Shown here piece by piece: positions 1 to 7,796 of a DNA stretch of 36,440 bases (positions within the stretch are counted from its first letter, which is position 1; each line of letters begins with the position of its first letter). The position numbers and the translations under genes were made by a program. The DNA comes from an uncultured Caryophanales bacterium (lineage in GTDB: Bacteria > Bacillota_I > Bacilli_A > RF39 > UBA660). The notes below the pieces were generated by a model. The model worked only from the letters and a program-made list of their open reading frames with translations. It had not been told where the DNA came from and made no database searches. The DNA lies in contig CAMZHD010000007.1 in NCBI GenBank assembly GCA_947306705.1, positions 1 through 36,440 of the forward strand, in the 5' to 3' direction.

Positions 1-10
1 TTCTATTTGA

Positions 11-607
11 GCTATTCCAGTTCCAGATTTAACGAAGAATAGTAAAGTCATCGCAACCTTTGGTCTAAAAGATACCCTTCGAAAAGAAAGCAAAAAGTTT
101 ATTCGTTCTCTAAAAGAAAGAGGATTAGATGTCATTCTTTTAACAGGGGATGATGAGATTACAACAGGAACCATCACAAGAGATTTAGAAATTGAAAAGG
201 CTTATGCAAGAGTTGGGGTAAAAGAAAAAAATGAATTTGTAAAGAACTTACAAAAAGAAGGAAGAAAAGTTATGATGATAGGGGATGGAATCAATGATGC
301 TCCATCTCTAGCATCTGCTTATATTGGAGTATCTCTAACAAATACTTCCAATGTTCCACCTTCTGCTGCTAGTATTGTATTAACCAGTAATAATTTAGGC
401 AAAGTATTAGAGATGTTTTCTATTAGTAAAACAGTATCATCTATCTTAAAAACCAATATACTAATTTCGTTAATCATCGCATGTATTATGTCTTTCCTAT
501 GTTTAGGAATCATTCCAAAAATTACGATGAATACTCCTTTCTTAGTATTAGGAATTCTAATCAATTTAGGAATCATCTGTATAAATACTTTGCGTATTAA
601 GAAGTAA
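11..607 (+). pseudogene. Heavy-metal P-type ATPase, 3' fragment (5' part broken or outside window)
   Basis: The frame is open from 11 to the TAA at 605-607 and reads as the end of a P1B (HMA-type) metal-transporting ATPase: a GLKDTLR segment, LLTGDD, the hinge motif GDGINDAPS near 290-315 that binds phosphorylation-site Mg2+, then two hydrophobic helices (about 430-595) matching the last transmembrane pair of the family. An in-frame TGA at 8-10 blocks extension upstream, and no ATG, GTG or TTG occurs in frame before the ATG at 272, which lies inside the hinge motif. An independent protein from 272 would lack the phosphorylation domain and be inactive. Either the gene is frameshifted or nonsense-mutated near the window edge, or the edge hides an assembly error. 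The metal specificity helix (CPx) is outside the window, so the substrate is unknown. mnmA follows after 31 bases. Confidence 0.6.
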
Positions 608-638
608 ATGATAGAATAATGAAAAAGGAGGGAATCCT

Positions 639-1682
639 ATGAAAAGAGTCCTCGTTGGAATGAGTGGAGGAGTCGATAGTAGTGTAGCGGTTGTTCTACT
701 TCAAAAACTAGGATATGAAGTAGTAGGAATAACCTTTCAATTTATAGATGATTTTGATGCGACAGACGCAATTGAAGTAGCAAAGAAATTATCGATAGAA
801 CATCATATAGAAGACTATCGAAAAGAATTTAAAAAAGAGATTATAGACTCTTTTATGAATGATTATTTAAAGGGATTAACTCCTAATCCATGTGTACAAT
901 GTAATAGAATTTGTAAATTTCACTTTCTATTAGAAAACATGGAAAAATATCATTGTGATTATATCGCAACGGGTCACTATGCAAATTTAAAAGAGAATAA
1001 ACTCTATAGAAGTATTGATAAAAATAAAGATCAATCTTATTTCTTATATAATTTACCAAAAGAAAAACTAAGTAAAATTCTATTCCCATTAGAAGAAAAA
1101 ACAAAAGAAGAAATTCGAGAAATCGCAGAAGAGAATCATTTAGTAAATGCTCATAAAAAGGATTCTTTTGATGTATGTTTTATAACGGATACCTTTAAAG
1201 AATATATGAAAAGAGCAGTAGGGGAACAACCAGGCCCTGTAATCAATGTAGAGACAAAACATGTAATCGGAGAACATAAAGGATTAACCTACTATACAAT
1301 TGGTCAAAGAAGAGGACTAGATATCGGTGGTACAGAAGAAAGAATGTTTGTAGTGGGAAAAGATATGGAAAAGAACATTCTATATGTCTGTATCGGAGAA
1401 GAGAACGACTACTTAGTATCAGACTCTTGTATTTTAAAAGATGTCAATCTTTTAACAGATGAACCATTCACAACTTGTACTGCAAAATTCCGTTATCGAA
1501 TGGAAGATCTTCCAGTAGAAGTAGAATTTTTAGAGAATAACCAAGCTATCGTAAAATACCCAGAAGGAGTGAAAAGAGTAACTCCTGGACAAGCTTGTGT
1601 ATTCTATAAAGAAGATCAATGTCTTGGAGGAGGAACGATTCAAGATGTTTGCAAAAATGGTAAAAAAGTGTGGTATTTATAA
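639..1682 (+). CDS. mnmA: tRNA-specific 2-thiouridylase MnmA
   Basis: This cytoplasmic enzyme adenylates and then thiolates U34 of tRNA-Lys, -Glu and -Gln, taking sulfur from a persulfide relay. Visible motifs in order: the PP-loop SGGVDSS at residues 9-15, NPCVQCN at 83-89 (Cys85, disulfide and attack cysteine), GHYA at 112-115, DQSYFL at 131-136, DVCFI at 178-182 (Cys180, persulfide cysteine), the tRNA-contact segment YTIGQRRG at 219-226, and a C-terminal beta-barrel region with FRYR and TPGQA. Both catalytic cysteines are present. At 347 residues it is near the family length (about 360). The start is fixed by a strong AAGGAGG site 8-10 bases upstream. It could be cotranscribed with the ATPase fragment. 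Family assignment is near certain. Confidence 0.97.
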   Translation: MKRVLVGMSGGVDSSVAVVLLQKLGYEVVGITFQFIDDFDATDAIEVAKKLSIEHHIEDYRKEFKKEIIDSFMNDYLKGLTPNPCVQCNRICKFHFLLENMEKYHCDYIATGHYANLKENKLYRSIDKNKDQSYFLYNLPKEKLSKILFPLEEKTKEEIREIAEENHLVNAHKKDSFDVCFITDTFKEYMKRAVGEQPGPVINVETKHVIGEHKGLTYYTIGQRRGLDIGGTEERMFVVGKDMEKNILYVCIGEENDYLVSDSCILKDVNLLTDEPFTTCTAKFRYRMEDLPVEVEFLENNQAIVKYPEGVKRVTPGQACVFYKEDQCLGGGTIQDVCKNGKKVWYL

Positions 1683-1694
1683 CGATAGATACGT

Positions 1695-1700
1695 TATAAT
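1695..1700 (+). promoter_or_regulatory. Candidate -10 box for the thioredoxin-like lipoprotein gene
   Basis: TATAAT lies 18 bases before the ATG at 1719, just after the mnmA stop. There is no TG extension and no clear -35, so this is a weaker call than the other promoters. Confidence 0.4.
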
Positions 1701-1718
1701 AAAAACGGTGGTGTAAGT

Positions 1719-2417
1719 ATGAAAAAGTTTATGAAAATCATTTTAATCATCTTATTATTAATTGGAATCACAGGATGTGGACAAGAAAAAGAAACAGATG
1801 CTTTAAAATTTAAAAATGAATATGAAAGTTACAATGGAAAAGTAAATGAAAGAAATCAAAAAGAATATAGAAGTATTTCCATTGAAGAAGATAATCCAAT
1901 TGCTTATGCAACAGCAGAAGACATTAGTTTAAAAATGGATAGAAAAGAATCATTCTATGTATATTTTGGATTTTCAACTTGTCCTTGGTGTAGAAGTATG
2001 ATTGAAAATATGTTAAAAGCTGCAAAAGAACATGAGGTTGGAACAATCTATTATGTAGATGTATTAGAAATTAGAGATACAAAGACTGTGAATGCAGAGG
2101 GAGAAATAGAACTTACTCGTGAAGGAGATCCATTCTACATGAAATTATAAGATCAAATGAAGAATGTACTTTCAGATTACTCTTTAAGTGATGCAGAGGG
2201 AAATCCAGTAGAAGTAGGAGAAAAAAGAATCTATGCTCCTAATGTAGTAGCGGTAGTAGATGGAGAAGCTATTGAAATGACTGAAGGGATTGCAGATACT
2301 TTAGAAGATCCTTATTCTGAATTAACAGAAGATATGATAGAAGATTCTTACGATAAATTAGATTGTATTTTTAAATGCTTAGAAAAAAGCGTTATGTGCA
2401 AAAAAAATAGTTGCTAA
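1719..2417 (+). pseudogene. Thioredoxin-like lipoprotein gene interrupted by an in-frame TAA
   Basis: The first part (1719-2150, 143 residues) has a lipoprotein signal peptide: MKK, a hydrophobic stretch, and lipobox GITGC with Cys20 as the lipidated residue. A thioredoxin-like active site CPWC follows at residues 88-91. A TAA at 2148-2150 ends it, but the same frame then stays open to the TAA at 2415-2417 and continues with compatible sequence (APNVVAVVDGEAIEM, a typical last beta-strands segment of the fold, then a Cys-containing tail). The second part, from the ATG at 2157, has no ribosome binding site. The site reads aaa tta TAA gat caa; one T-to-A change from TTA would create it. So this is probably a single nonsense mutation of a 232-residue extracytoplasmic redox lipoprotein. 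Two separate genes, or a truncated but exported 143-residue protein, are the alternatives. Confidence 0.72.
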
Positions 2418-2441
2418 GGAAGTTTTATAACTTCCTTTTTT
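2418..2441 (+). terminator. Intrinsic terminator after the thioredoxin-like gene
   Basis: A perfect 7-bp stem GGAAGTT/AACTTCC with loop TTAT (2418-2435) is followed by six T. It begins directly after the distal stop codon, which supports the view that the two open parts were one gene. Confidence 0.9.
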
Positions 2442-2448
2442 GTTTGTA

Positions 2449-2457
2449 TGATATAAT
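2449..2457 (+). promoter_or_regulatory. Extended -10 promoter of gpmI
   Basis: TGATATAAT, a perfect extended -10 (TGn-TATAAT), lies 21 bases before the gpmI start and just after the terminator T-run. No good -35 is seen. Confidence 0.7.
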
Positions 2458-2478
2458 GATAATGTTAGGAGGAAACAT

Positions 2479-3999
2479 ATGAAAAAACCATTAGTTTTAT
2501 GCATATTAGATGGTTGTGGAGTGAGAGAAGAAAGCGATGGAAATGCTTTTAAAAATGCCAAGAAACCAACCTTTGATATGTTAATGGAAAAGTATCCACA
2601 TTCCATTCTACAAGCCAGTGGAAAAGCAGTAGGACTACCAGAAGGACAAATGGGGACAAGCGAAGTAGGACATATGAATTTAGGTTCAGGAAGAGTAGCA
2701 CTTCAACCATTAGAAGCCATCACAAGTTCCATTGAAAGTGGAGAATTTTATCAAAATAAAAAAATATTAGATGTATTGGAGCATGTTAAAAAGAATGATT
2801 CTACTCTTCATATCTTTGGATTATTATCCGATGGAGGAGTACATTCTCATATCAATCATGCAATCGCTCTATTAAAAATGTGTCAAAAAGAAGGAGTCAA
2901 AAAAGTAACTTTTGATATCTGTCTAGATGGAAGAGATACTTATGAAAAGAGTGCTTTAACTTACTTAGATACTTTATCAGATGCGATAAAAGAAATAGGA
3001 GTAGGAAGTATTCATACAATATCTGGAAGATACTATGGAATGGATCGTGATAATAACTTTGATCGATTAAAACTATCTTATGATGCCATTGTATATGAAG
3101 AAGCACCAAAATACGCTTCTTATCAAGATTTAATAGAAGAGAATTATCAAAATGGTAAATATGATGAATTTGTAATTCCAGGAGTCATTGAATCTCATCC
3201 ATTAGAGGATCATGATGGAGTCATTGCCTTTAACTTTAGAAAAGATCGTTTAAGAGAAATGTTTACTTTATTTTCAAATCCAACAGCATATGAACAACAA
3301 GCAAATGAAAAGAATTTAACCGTAAAACATTTTGAAGATTTAAAAGTATTAACAATGTATCCAGTAACAGAAACTGTTACTTGTCCACATGCATTTAATG
3401 ATTTAGATTTAAAAAATATCTTAGTAGATTACTTACATGAAAAAGGATTAAGTCAATTAAGAATTGCAGAAACAGAGAAATATCCACATGTAACATTCTT
3501 CTTTGATGGAGGAAAAGAAGTAGAATATCCAGATATGAAGAAAATACTAATTCCATCTCCAAAAGTCGCAACTTATGATTTAAAACCAGAAATGAGTGTT
3601 TTTGAAGTAAGAGATAATTTCTTAAAAGAAGTAGAAAACTTTGATGTTACAATAATGAATCTTGCGAATGGAGATATGGTTGGACATACAGGAGTCTATG
3701 AAGCTGCAAAAGAAGCAGTAGAAGATATGGATCAATGTCTAGAAAAGTTCTATCAGAAAGTTGTAAAAGAATTAGGAGGAATCTTAATTATTATCGCAGA
3801 CCATGGAAACTGTGACATGATGTGGGATGAAAACCATAAACCTGTAACTTCTCATACAACGAATCCAGTTCCTTGTATTATTACAAAAGAGGGAATTGAA
3901 TTAAGTGATGGAAAACTAGCAGATGTGGCTCCTACGATGTTAGAACTATTAAATTTACCAATTCCAGAAGAAATGACTGGGAAATCATTAATTAAGTAG
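2479..3999 (+). CDS. gpmI: 2,3-bisphosphoglycerate-independent phosphoglycerate mutase
   Basis: This glycolytic enzyme interconverts 3- and 2-phosphoglycerate using two Mn2+ ions and a phosphoserine intermediate. It belongs to the alkaline phosphatase superfamily. Visible: the N-terminal metal site LDGCG (Asp11), the nucleophile segment GTSEVGHMN with Ser61 (most family members have GNSEVGH), the inserted phosphotransferase domain around residues 75-310 (SDGGVHSH, DGRD), and the C-terminal metal ligands in NGDMVGHTG and IIADHGNCD with the closing SHTTNPVP. The 506 residues match the family (about 510). A strong AGGAGG sits 6-8 bases before the ATG. It is followed after 10 bases by the M48 protease gene, so the two are probably cotranscribed. 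Confidence 0.97.
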   Translation: MKKPLVLCILDGCGVREESDGNAFKNAKKPTFDMLMEKYPHSILQASGKAVGLPEGQMGTSEVGHMNLGSGRVALQPLEAITSSIESGEFYQNKKILDVLEHVKKNDSTLHIFGLLSDGGVHSHINHAIALLKMCQKEGVKKVTFDICLDGRDTYEKSALTYLDTLSDAIKEIGVGSIHTISGRYYGMDRDNNFDRLKLSYDAIVYEEAPKYASYQDLIEENYQNGKYDEFVIPGVIESHPLEDHDGVIAFNFRKDRLREMFTLFSNPTAYEQQANEKNLTVKHFEDLKVLTMYPVTETVTCPHAFNDLDLKNILVDYLHEKGLSQLRIAETEKYPHVTFFFDGGKEVEYPDMKKILIPSPKVATYDLKPEMSVFEVRDNFLKEVENFDVTIMNLANGDMVGHTGVYEAAKEAVEDMDQCLEKFYQKVVKELGGILIIIADHGNCDMMWDENHKPVTSHTTNPVPCIITKEGIELSDGKLADVAPTMLELLNLPIPEEMTGKSLIK

Positions 4000-4009
4000 A
4001 GGTTTTAAA

Positions 4010-5596
4010 ATGAAAAAAAGTTTATTAGGAATTTCAATGATTACAATTACTTGTCTATACTGTATGTTAGCAGCTGTAATCATTCTAGTAACATTATTAA
4101 CAGATATACCAGTAATTGTTGGTATTATCACAAGTATTATTATCTTAATTCTTCAATTTTTAATTTCACCATTCATAACCGATGTTGTTATGAAATGGTT
4201 CTATCATGCATCTTTTGATAATCAATTACCAGAATATTTAAATAATTTCATTCAAGAAGTATGTAATAATCATCAAATGAATTTTCCAAAAATTGGATAT
4301 ATTGATGATGGTGCTCCTAATGCCTTTACATATGGACATACCAAAAATGATGCGCGTGTTGTTTTAACAAGAGGATTATTTGAATTACTATCAGAAGAGG
4401 AAGTAAAAGCAGTAGTAGCTCATGAATTAGGACATGCTTCTCACTATGATATGTTATTTATGACAGTTGCTCAATTAGTACCATTATTACTATATGCAAT
4501 CTATGAAATCTTTAGAAGTAGAGATAATAGTAATGACGATAAAGGATATGGTGCTTTAATATCTGCTGTTGCTTATCTTTTGTATATTATTAGTAACTAT
4601 ATTGTATTAGGACTATCTCGTACAAGAGAATATTATGCAGATAGTTTCTCAGTAGAAGAAACAAAAAATCCAAATGCCCTTGCATCTGCACTAGTAAAAG
4701 TAGGTTATGGATTATCAACTTCTTCTACAAGTGGACGTTCTGCTGCTAAGAGTAATGCTCTTGGAATCTTTGATGCTAAAACTTCAAAAGCTTTAGTGGT
4801 ATCTAGCTATGAAAATGGAGTAGTATCAAAGGATAATATTAAGCAAGCAATGAAATGGGAGCAATGGAATATATGGGCTAAATGGTATGAATTAAATTCT
4901 ACTCATCCATTAATATCAAAACGTTTAATCGCAATCTCTAATCGTAGTGGAGAATATAACCAAGAACCATTTATCAATTTTGATTTAGTAAAACCAGAAT
5001 CTTATTTAGATGATTTCTTACTAGAAGTATTAATTAGTTTTGCTCCTACTTTAGCAGTATTCATTGGAATTATCGTAACCATTATAGTAGGTGCAAGTGA
5101 AGGAAATTTTGGACTATGTATCGGATTTACAATTTTAATCGCAACTTTCTTTGGATATTTAAAATTCAGAAGACAATACTCTCCAAAACCATTTGAAAAT
5201 AGAACAGTAAAAGACTTACTAAGTGAAGTAAAAGTATCTCATATTACATCTGTTCCATGTACATTAGAAGGAACCATTATTGGACGTGGAAATCCAGGAT
5301 GTATCTTTAATGAAGACTTTGTCATTAAAGACCAAACAGGAATTATCTTCTTAGATTACAATCAACCAATTCGTATCATCAATAAAATATTTGCTTTATT
5401 TAAGTCCCAAGAATACTTTGATAAAGTTGTAAAAGTAAAAGGTTGGTATCGAAGAAGCCCTGTTCCATACGTAGAATTAAAAACATTAGAAGTAGATGGA
5501 AAGGAAAAGAAAATATTTACATATGGATTAAAGAAAGCAGTATATATTATATTCGCAATTGTATCCGTTGTAGTAATCGCTTTATCAATTCTATAA
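4010..5596 (+). CDS. M48-family membrane zinc metalloprotease with extra C-terminal domain
   Basis: This is an HtpX/Ste24-type integral membrane zinc protease. Two hydrophobic helices occupy about residues 10-60. The zinc site is HELGH at 138-142, and the third ligand is in the helix with TREYYADSF (Glu207). Two more hydrophobic stretches are at about 148-165 and 183-202. The catalytic domain ends near residue 315 (STHPL, then KRL). A further pair of transmembrane helices (about 343-385) is followed by a roughly 110-residue beta-rich region (about 400-510) that looks like an OB-fold, and by a last hydrophobic helix at the C-terminus. At 528 residues it is much longer than HtpX (about 290). 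The likely role is membrane protein quality control; substrates are unknown. It is the second gene of the gpmI unit. Confidence 0.88.
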   Translation: MKKSLLGISMITITCLYCMLAAVIILVTLLTDIPVIVGIITSIIILILQFLISPFITDVVMKWFYHASFDNQLPEYLNNFIQEVCNNHQMNFPKIGYIDDGAPNAFTYGHTKNDARVVLTRGLFELLSEEEVKAVVAHELGHASHYDMLFMTVAQLVPLLLYAIYEIFRSRDNSNDDKGYGALISAVAYLLYIISNYIVLGLSRTREYYADSFSVEETKNPNALASALVKVGYGLSTSSTSGRSAAKSNALGIFDAKTSKALVVSSYENGVVSKDNIKQAMKWEQWNIWAKWYELNSTHPLISKRLIAISNRSGEYNQEPFINFDLVKPESYLDDFLLEVLISFAPTLAVFIGIIVTIIVGASEGNFGLCIGFTILIATFFGYLKFRRQYSPKPFENRTVKDLLSEVKVSHITSVPCTLEGTIIGRGNPGCIFNEDFVIKDQTGIIFLDYNQPIRIINKIFALFKSQEYFDKVVKVKGWYRRSPVPYVELKTLEVDGKEKKIFTYGLKKAVYIIFAIVSVVVIALSIL

Positions 5597-5618
5597 AAGA
5601 GTCTTAAGACTCTTTTTT
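5596..5618 (+). terminator. Intrinsic terminator after the M48 gene
   Basis: AAAGAGTC / GACTCTTT stem with loop TTAA, followed by a T-run. Confidence 0.88.
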
Positions 5619-5624
5619 ATTTTG

Positions 5625-5633
5625 TGATATAAT
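5625..5633 (+). promoter_or_regulatory. Extended -10 promoter of the tsaC-like gene
   Basis: TGATATAAT lies 16 bases before the chosen ATG at 5650 and directly after the previous terminator. Confidence 0.65.
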
Positions 5634-5649
5634 AGTATAGGTGATGTCT

Positions 5650-6246
5650 ATGAAATTGATGAATGAACTAACAGAAGACAATTTAAAAGAAATTATTCAA
5701 ATACTAGATCAAGATGGAATTATCATATTTCCAACAGATACCGTATATGGAATTGGTTGTAATTGTTATTCAATAGAGGGATTAAAAAAATTATATTCTT
5801 TTAAGAATAGACCCTTATCAAAACCAATTAATGTATTAACAGATTCCTATGAAAAAATAAAAGAATTATCAAGAGGAATCAAACCAAAAGAAGAAGAATT
5901 AATTAAAAAATACTTACCAGGAGATTTAACATTAATTGTGGATAAAAAAGAAAATGTACCAGATTTATTAACCGCAAATCTTGATACAGTAGGAATAAGA
6001 ATTCCCAATAATGAAATGGCTTTAAAAATATTAAAAGCTTATCCAAATCCACTCGCAACGACTTCTGTAAATCTATCAGGAGAATCTCCAGGAATTGAAG
6101 TAAGTGATTTTATAGAAGAATTTAAAGACAAAGTCGATATCATAGTAGATGGTGGAAAATCACCAATAGGAGTGGCTTCTACAATCGTAAGAGTAGAAAA
6201 TAATGAAATCAAAATACTAAGACAAGGAAATTTAAAAGTAGAATAA
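5650..6246 (+). CDS. L-threonylcarbamoyladenylate synthase (Sua5/YwlC/TsaC family)
   Basis: It makes threonylcarbamoyl-AMP from threonine, bicarbonate and ATP for the t6A37 modification of ANN-decoding tRNAs. The YrdC-type fold is clear: GIIIFPTDTVYGIG near the N-terminus (the KxR/SxN pocket begins with the following KKLYSFKNRP), LPGDLTLIV, TVGIRIPN, LATTSVNLSGE and the final STIVRV...ILRQG. The product is 198 residues, so it is the short TsaC-like form without the C-terminal Sua5 domain. In-frame GTG and ATG at 5641 and 5644 overlap the AGGTGAT ribosome binding site at 5639-5645, so ATG 5650 is the likely start. No terminator is visible before the HtrA gene 45 bases on. Confidence 0.94.
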   Translation: MKLMNELTEDNLKEIIQILDQDGIIIFPTDTVYGIGCNCYSIEGLKKLYSFKNRPLSKPINVLTDSYEKIKELSRGIKPKEEELIKKYLPGDLTLIVDKKENVPDLLTANLDTVGIRIPNNEMALKILKAYPNPLATTSVNLSGESPGIEVSDFIEEFKDKVDIIVDGGKSPIGVASTIVRVENNEIKILRQGNLKVE

Positions 6247-6261
6247 AACTAAAATTAGGTG

Positions 6262-6267
6262 TATAAT
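6262..6267 (+). promoter_or_regulatory. Candidate -10 box before the HtrA gene
   Basis: TATAAT lies 24 bases before the HtrA start. The TG is adjacent without the n base and no terminator precedes it, so readthrough from the tsaC-like gene is also likely. Confidence 0.4.
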
Positions 6268-6291
6268 ATTTAAAGAATACGAGGTGTAATT

Positions 6292-7470
6292 ATGGAAGAA
6301 AAGAAATCAAATAAAAGAAAACATGGAGGAATACAATTCGTTATATTTGTATTTATCATAATAGTACTAGCAGCATTTATAGTAGCTTTAAACAATGTAG
6401 GATTATTAAAAATAGATGGTTTAAAGAAACCAAAAGCAGAACTAACTTATACGAATACAGAGACAAAAGTCAAAGAAGGAATCTATATAACAGATGTATC
6501 AGAAGTAGTAGAAGAAGTAATGCCTTCTATCGTTGCGATTACAAGTAAAACAATCGTAAAATCTGGTATGTTTGGACCATTCTTTGGAGGAGATCAATAC
6601 CAAGAAGGAGCAGGGTCTGGAATTATTGTTAGTAAAAATGATACAGAATTATTAATCCTAACAAACAATCACGTAGTAGAAGGCGCAGAAGAGTTACAAA
6701 TTAAATTTGTAAATGATAAAACAGTAGATGCTAAAGTAAAAGGAACTTCTGAAAGAAAAGATGTTGCGGTAGTTGCTGTACAATTAAAAGACTTAGATGA
6801 TGCAACAATCGAATCTATTAAAATTGCTACATTAGGAGACAGTAATGCCCTAAAAGTAGGAAATGGTATTATCGCAATTGGAAATGCTTTAGGATATGGT
6901 CAATCTGTTACAACAGGAGTAGTAAGTGCCTTAAATAGAGAAATCACAATTGATGGAAAAACAGCTAAAATGATTCAAATTGATGCAGCTATCAATGGTG
7001 GAAATAGTGGAGGAGCCTTATTGAATGCTAGTGGAGAAGTAGTAGGAATTAACTCAGCTAAATATTCTGCTGCCGCAACCAGTACTTCCGCAAGTATTGA
7101 GGGTATGGGATTCGCGATTCCAATCTCAGATGTAAAAGAACTAATCACTTCTTTAATGAATGGAGAAGAAGATAAGAGTGATGCAACAATCGGTATTGAA
7201 GGATATATCATTACAGAAGATCAAAGTACAGCTTATAATATGCCAAGAGGATTCTATATTTCAAAAATAGTAGAAGGTGGAGGAGCTGATAAAGCAAATC
7301 TAGAAATTGGTAATATTATTACGGAAATCAATGGAAACAAAGTAGAAGATATTGAAGATATTCGTGATGTTGTTTATGCTGCTAAAAAAGGTGATGTTGT
7401 AAAACTAAAGATTAGTTACATTAGTGGTAAACAATATAAAGAAAAAGAAGTAGATGTAACATTATCATAA
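6292..7470 (+). CDS. HtrA/DegP-like membrane-anchored serine protease with PDZ domain
   Basis: An S1C trypsin-like protease of the DegP/HtrA/DegS type that degrades misfolded proteins outside the membrane. Domains in order: a basic cytoplasmic tail (residues 1-13), one transmembrane anchor (about 15-33), a linker, the protease domain (about 68-295) and one PDZ domain (about 300-390, ending with a typical GDVVKLKI strand). The catalytic triad is complete: His127 in TNNHVV, Asp157 in RKDVAVV, and Ser239 in GGNSGGALL. There is a Gly/Phe-rich surface loop at 92-106, as in many HtrA proteins. At 392 residues it is the usual length for Gram-positive members. The start is set by GAGGTG 8-9 bases upstream. 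The gene ends in its own strong terminator. Confidence 0.95.
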   Translation: MEEKKSNKRKHGGIQFVIFVFIIIVLAAFIVALNNVGLLKIDGLKKPKAELTYTNTETKVKEGIYITDVSEVVEEVMPSIVAITSKTIVKSGMFGPFFGGDQYQEGAGSGIIVSKNDTELLILTNNHVVEGAEELQIKFVNDKTVDAKVKGTSERKDVAVVAVQLKDLDDATIESIKIATLGDSNALKVGNGIIAIGNALGYGQSVTTGVVSALNREITIDGKTAKMIQIDAAINGGNSGGALLNASGEVVGINSAKYSAAATSTSASIEGMGFAIPISDVKELITSLMNGEEDKSDATIGIEGYIITEDQSTAYNMPRGFYISKIVEGGGADKANLEIGNIITEINGNKVEDIEDIRDVVYAAKKGDVVKLKISYISGKQYKEKEVDVTLS

Positions 7471-7475
7471 TGAAT

Positions 7476-7502
7476 AAAAAAAGATGCAACGGCATCTTTT
7501 TT
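7476..7502 (+). terminator. Intrinsic terminator after the HtrA gene
   Basis: GATGC / GCATC stem with loop AACG, extended by the flanking A-run and T-run. Confidence 0.88.
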
Positions 7503-7551
7503 CTTATCTAATCTTTTATTATGTATGAACAAAATATAATGAATTTTTTTG

Positions 7552-7579
7552 TTGACAAATAAGGTTTTTATAGTATAAT
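7552..7579 (+). promoter_or_regulatory. Consensus promoter of the tRNA-Gly unit
   Basis: TTGACA (7552-7557), 16-base spacer, TATAAT (7574-7579). It is one of only three units here with a perfect -35, and it lacks the TG extension common elsewhere. Transcription should start near 7586. Confidence 0.88.
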
Positions 7580-7586
7580 TATATAT

Positions 7587-7639
7587 GTCTACTATTTTTA
7601 GTCACCTTGGTTATCGGAAAGACTAAGGCGATTAAAGAC
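7587..7639 (+). other. Long imperfect hairpin in the 5' leader of pre-tRNA-Gly
   Basis: Between the promoter and the tRNA the transcript can fold into a near-continuous helix: GTCT/AGAC (7587-7590 with 7636-7639), a 7-base bulge, then TTAGTC/GATTAA (7598-7603 with 7630-7635, one G-U), one A/C mismatch, and CCTTGGTT/GACTAAGG (7605-7612 with 7621-7628, two G-U). It is closed by an 8-base loop ATCGGAAA. The fold was worked out by eye. It does not match a T-box or another riboswitch I know. RNase P would remove it on maturation. Confidence 0.5.
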
Positions 7640-7643
7640 ATAT

Positions 7644-7717
7644 GCGGATGTAGTTTAATGGTAGAACCTCAGCCTTCCAAGCTGACTACGTGGGTTCGAT
7701 TCCCATCATCCGCTCCA
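7644..7717 (+). tRNA. tRNA-Gly (anticodon TCC)
   Basis: A full cloverleaf can be drawn. The acceptor stem is GCGGATG (7644-7650) with CATCCGC (7707-7713), followed by discriminator T and an encoded CCA (7715-7717). The anticodon stem TCAGC/GCTGA closes loop CTTCCAA with anticodon TCC at 7676-7678, which reads GGA (the main Gly codon in this window) and probably GGG. The T arm is GTGGG-TTCGATT-CCCAT. The D arm contains AATGGTAGA. It is transcribed alone, with its own promoter and terminator. Confidence 0.96.
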
Positions 7718-7729
7718 TTTGAAATGATA

Positions 7730-7758
7730 AAGAAACTTAATTCAAGTTTCTTTTTTTT
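7730..7758 (+). terminator. Intrinsic terminator of the tRNA-Gly unit
   Basis: Perfect 9-bp stem AAGAAACTT/AAGTTTCTT with loop AATTC, followed by T residues. Confidence 0.92.
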
Positions 7759-7771
7759 ATTAATTAGAAAA

Positions 7772-7780
7772 TGATATACT
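7772..7780 (+). promoter_or_regulatory. Extended -10 promoter of the 7797 gene
   Basis: TGATATACT (TGn plus a 5/6 match to TATAAT) lies 16 bases before the ATG at 7797. Confidence 0.55.
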
Positions 7781-7796
7781 TGAAAGGGTGATATTT

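Noticed and set aside
1677-1699. Small inverted repeat ATAACG/CGTTAT after mnmA as a terminator
   Set aside because: Short stem, no T-run, and it overlaps the next -10 box.
7587-7639. T-box or other known riboswitch before the tRNA
   Set aside because: No T-box sequence, no terminator/antiterminator pair, and the downstream gene is the tRNA itself.
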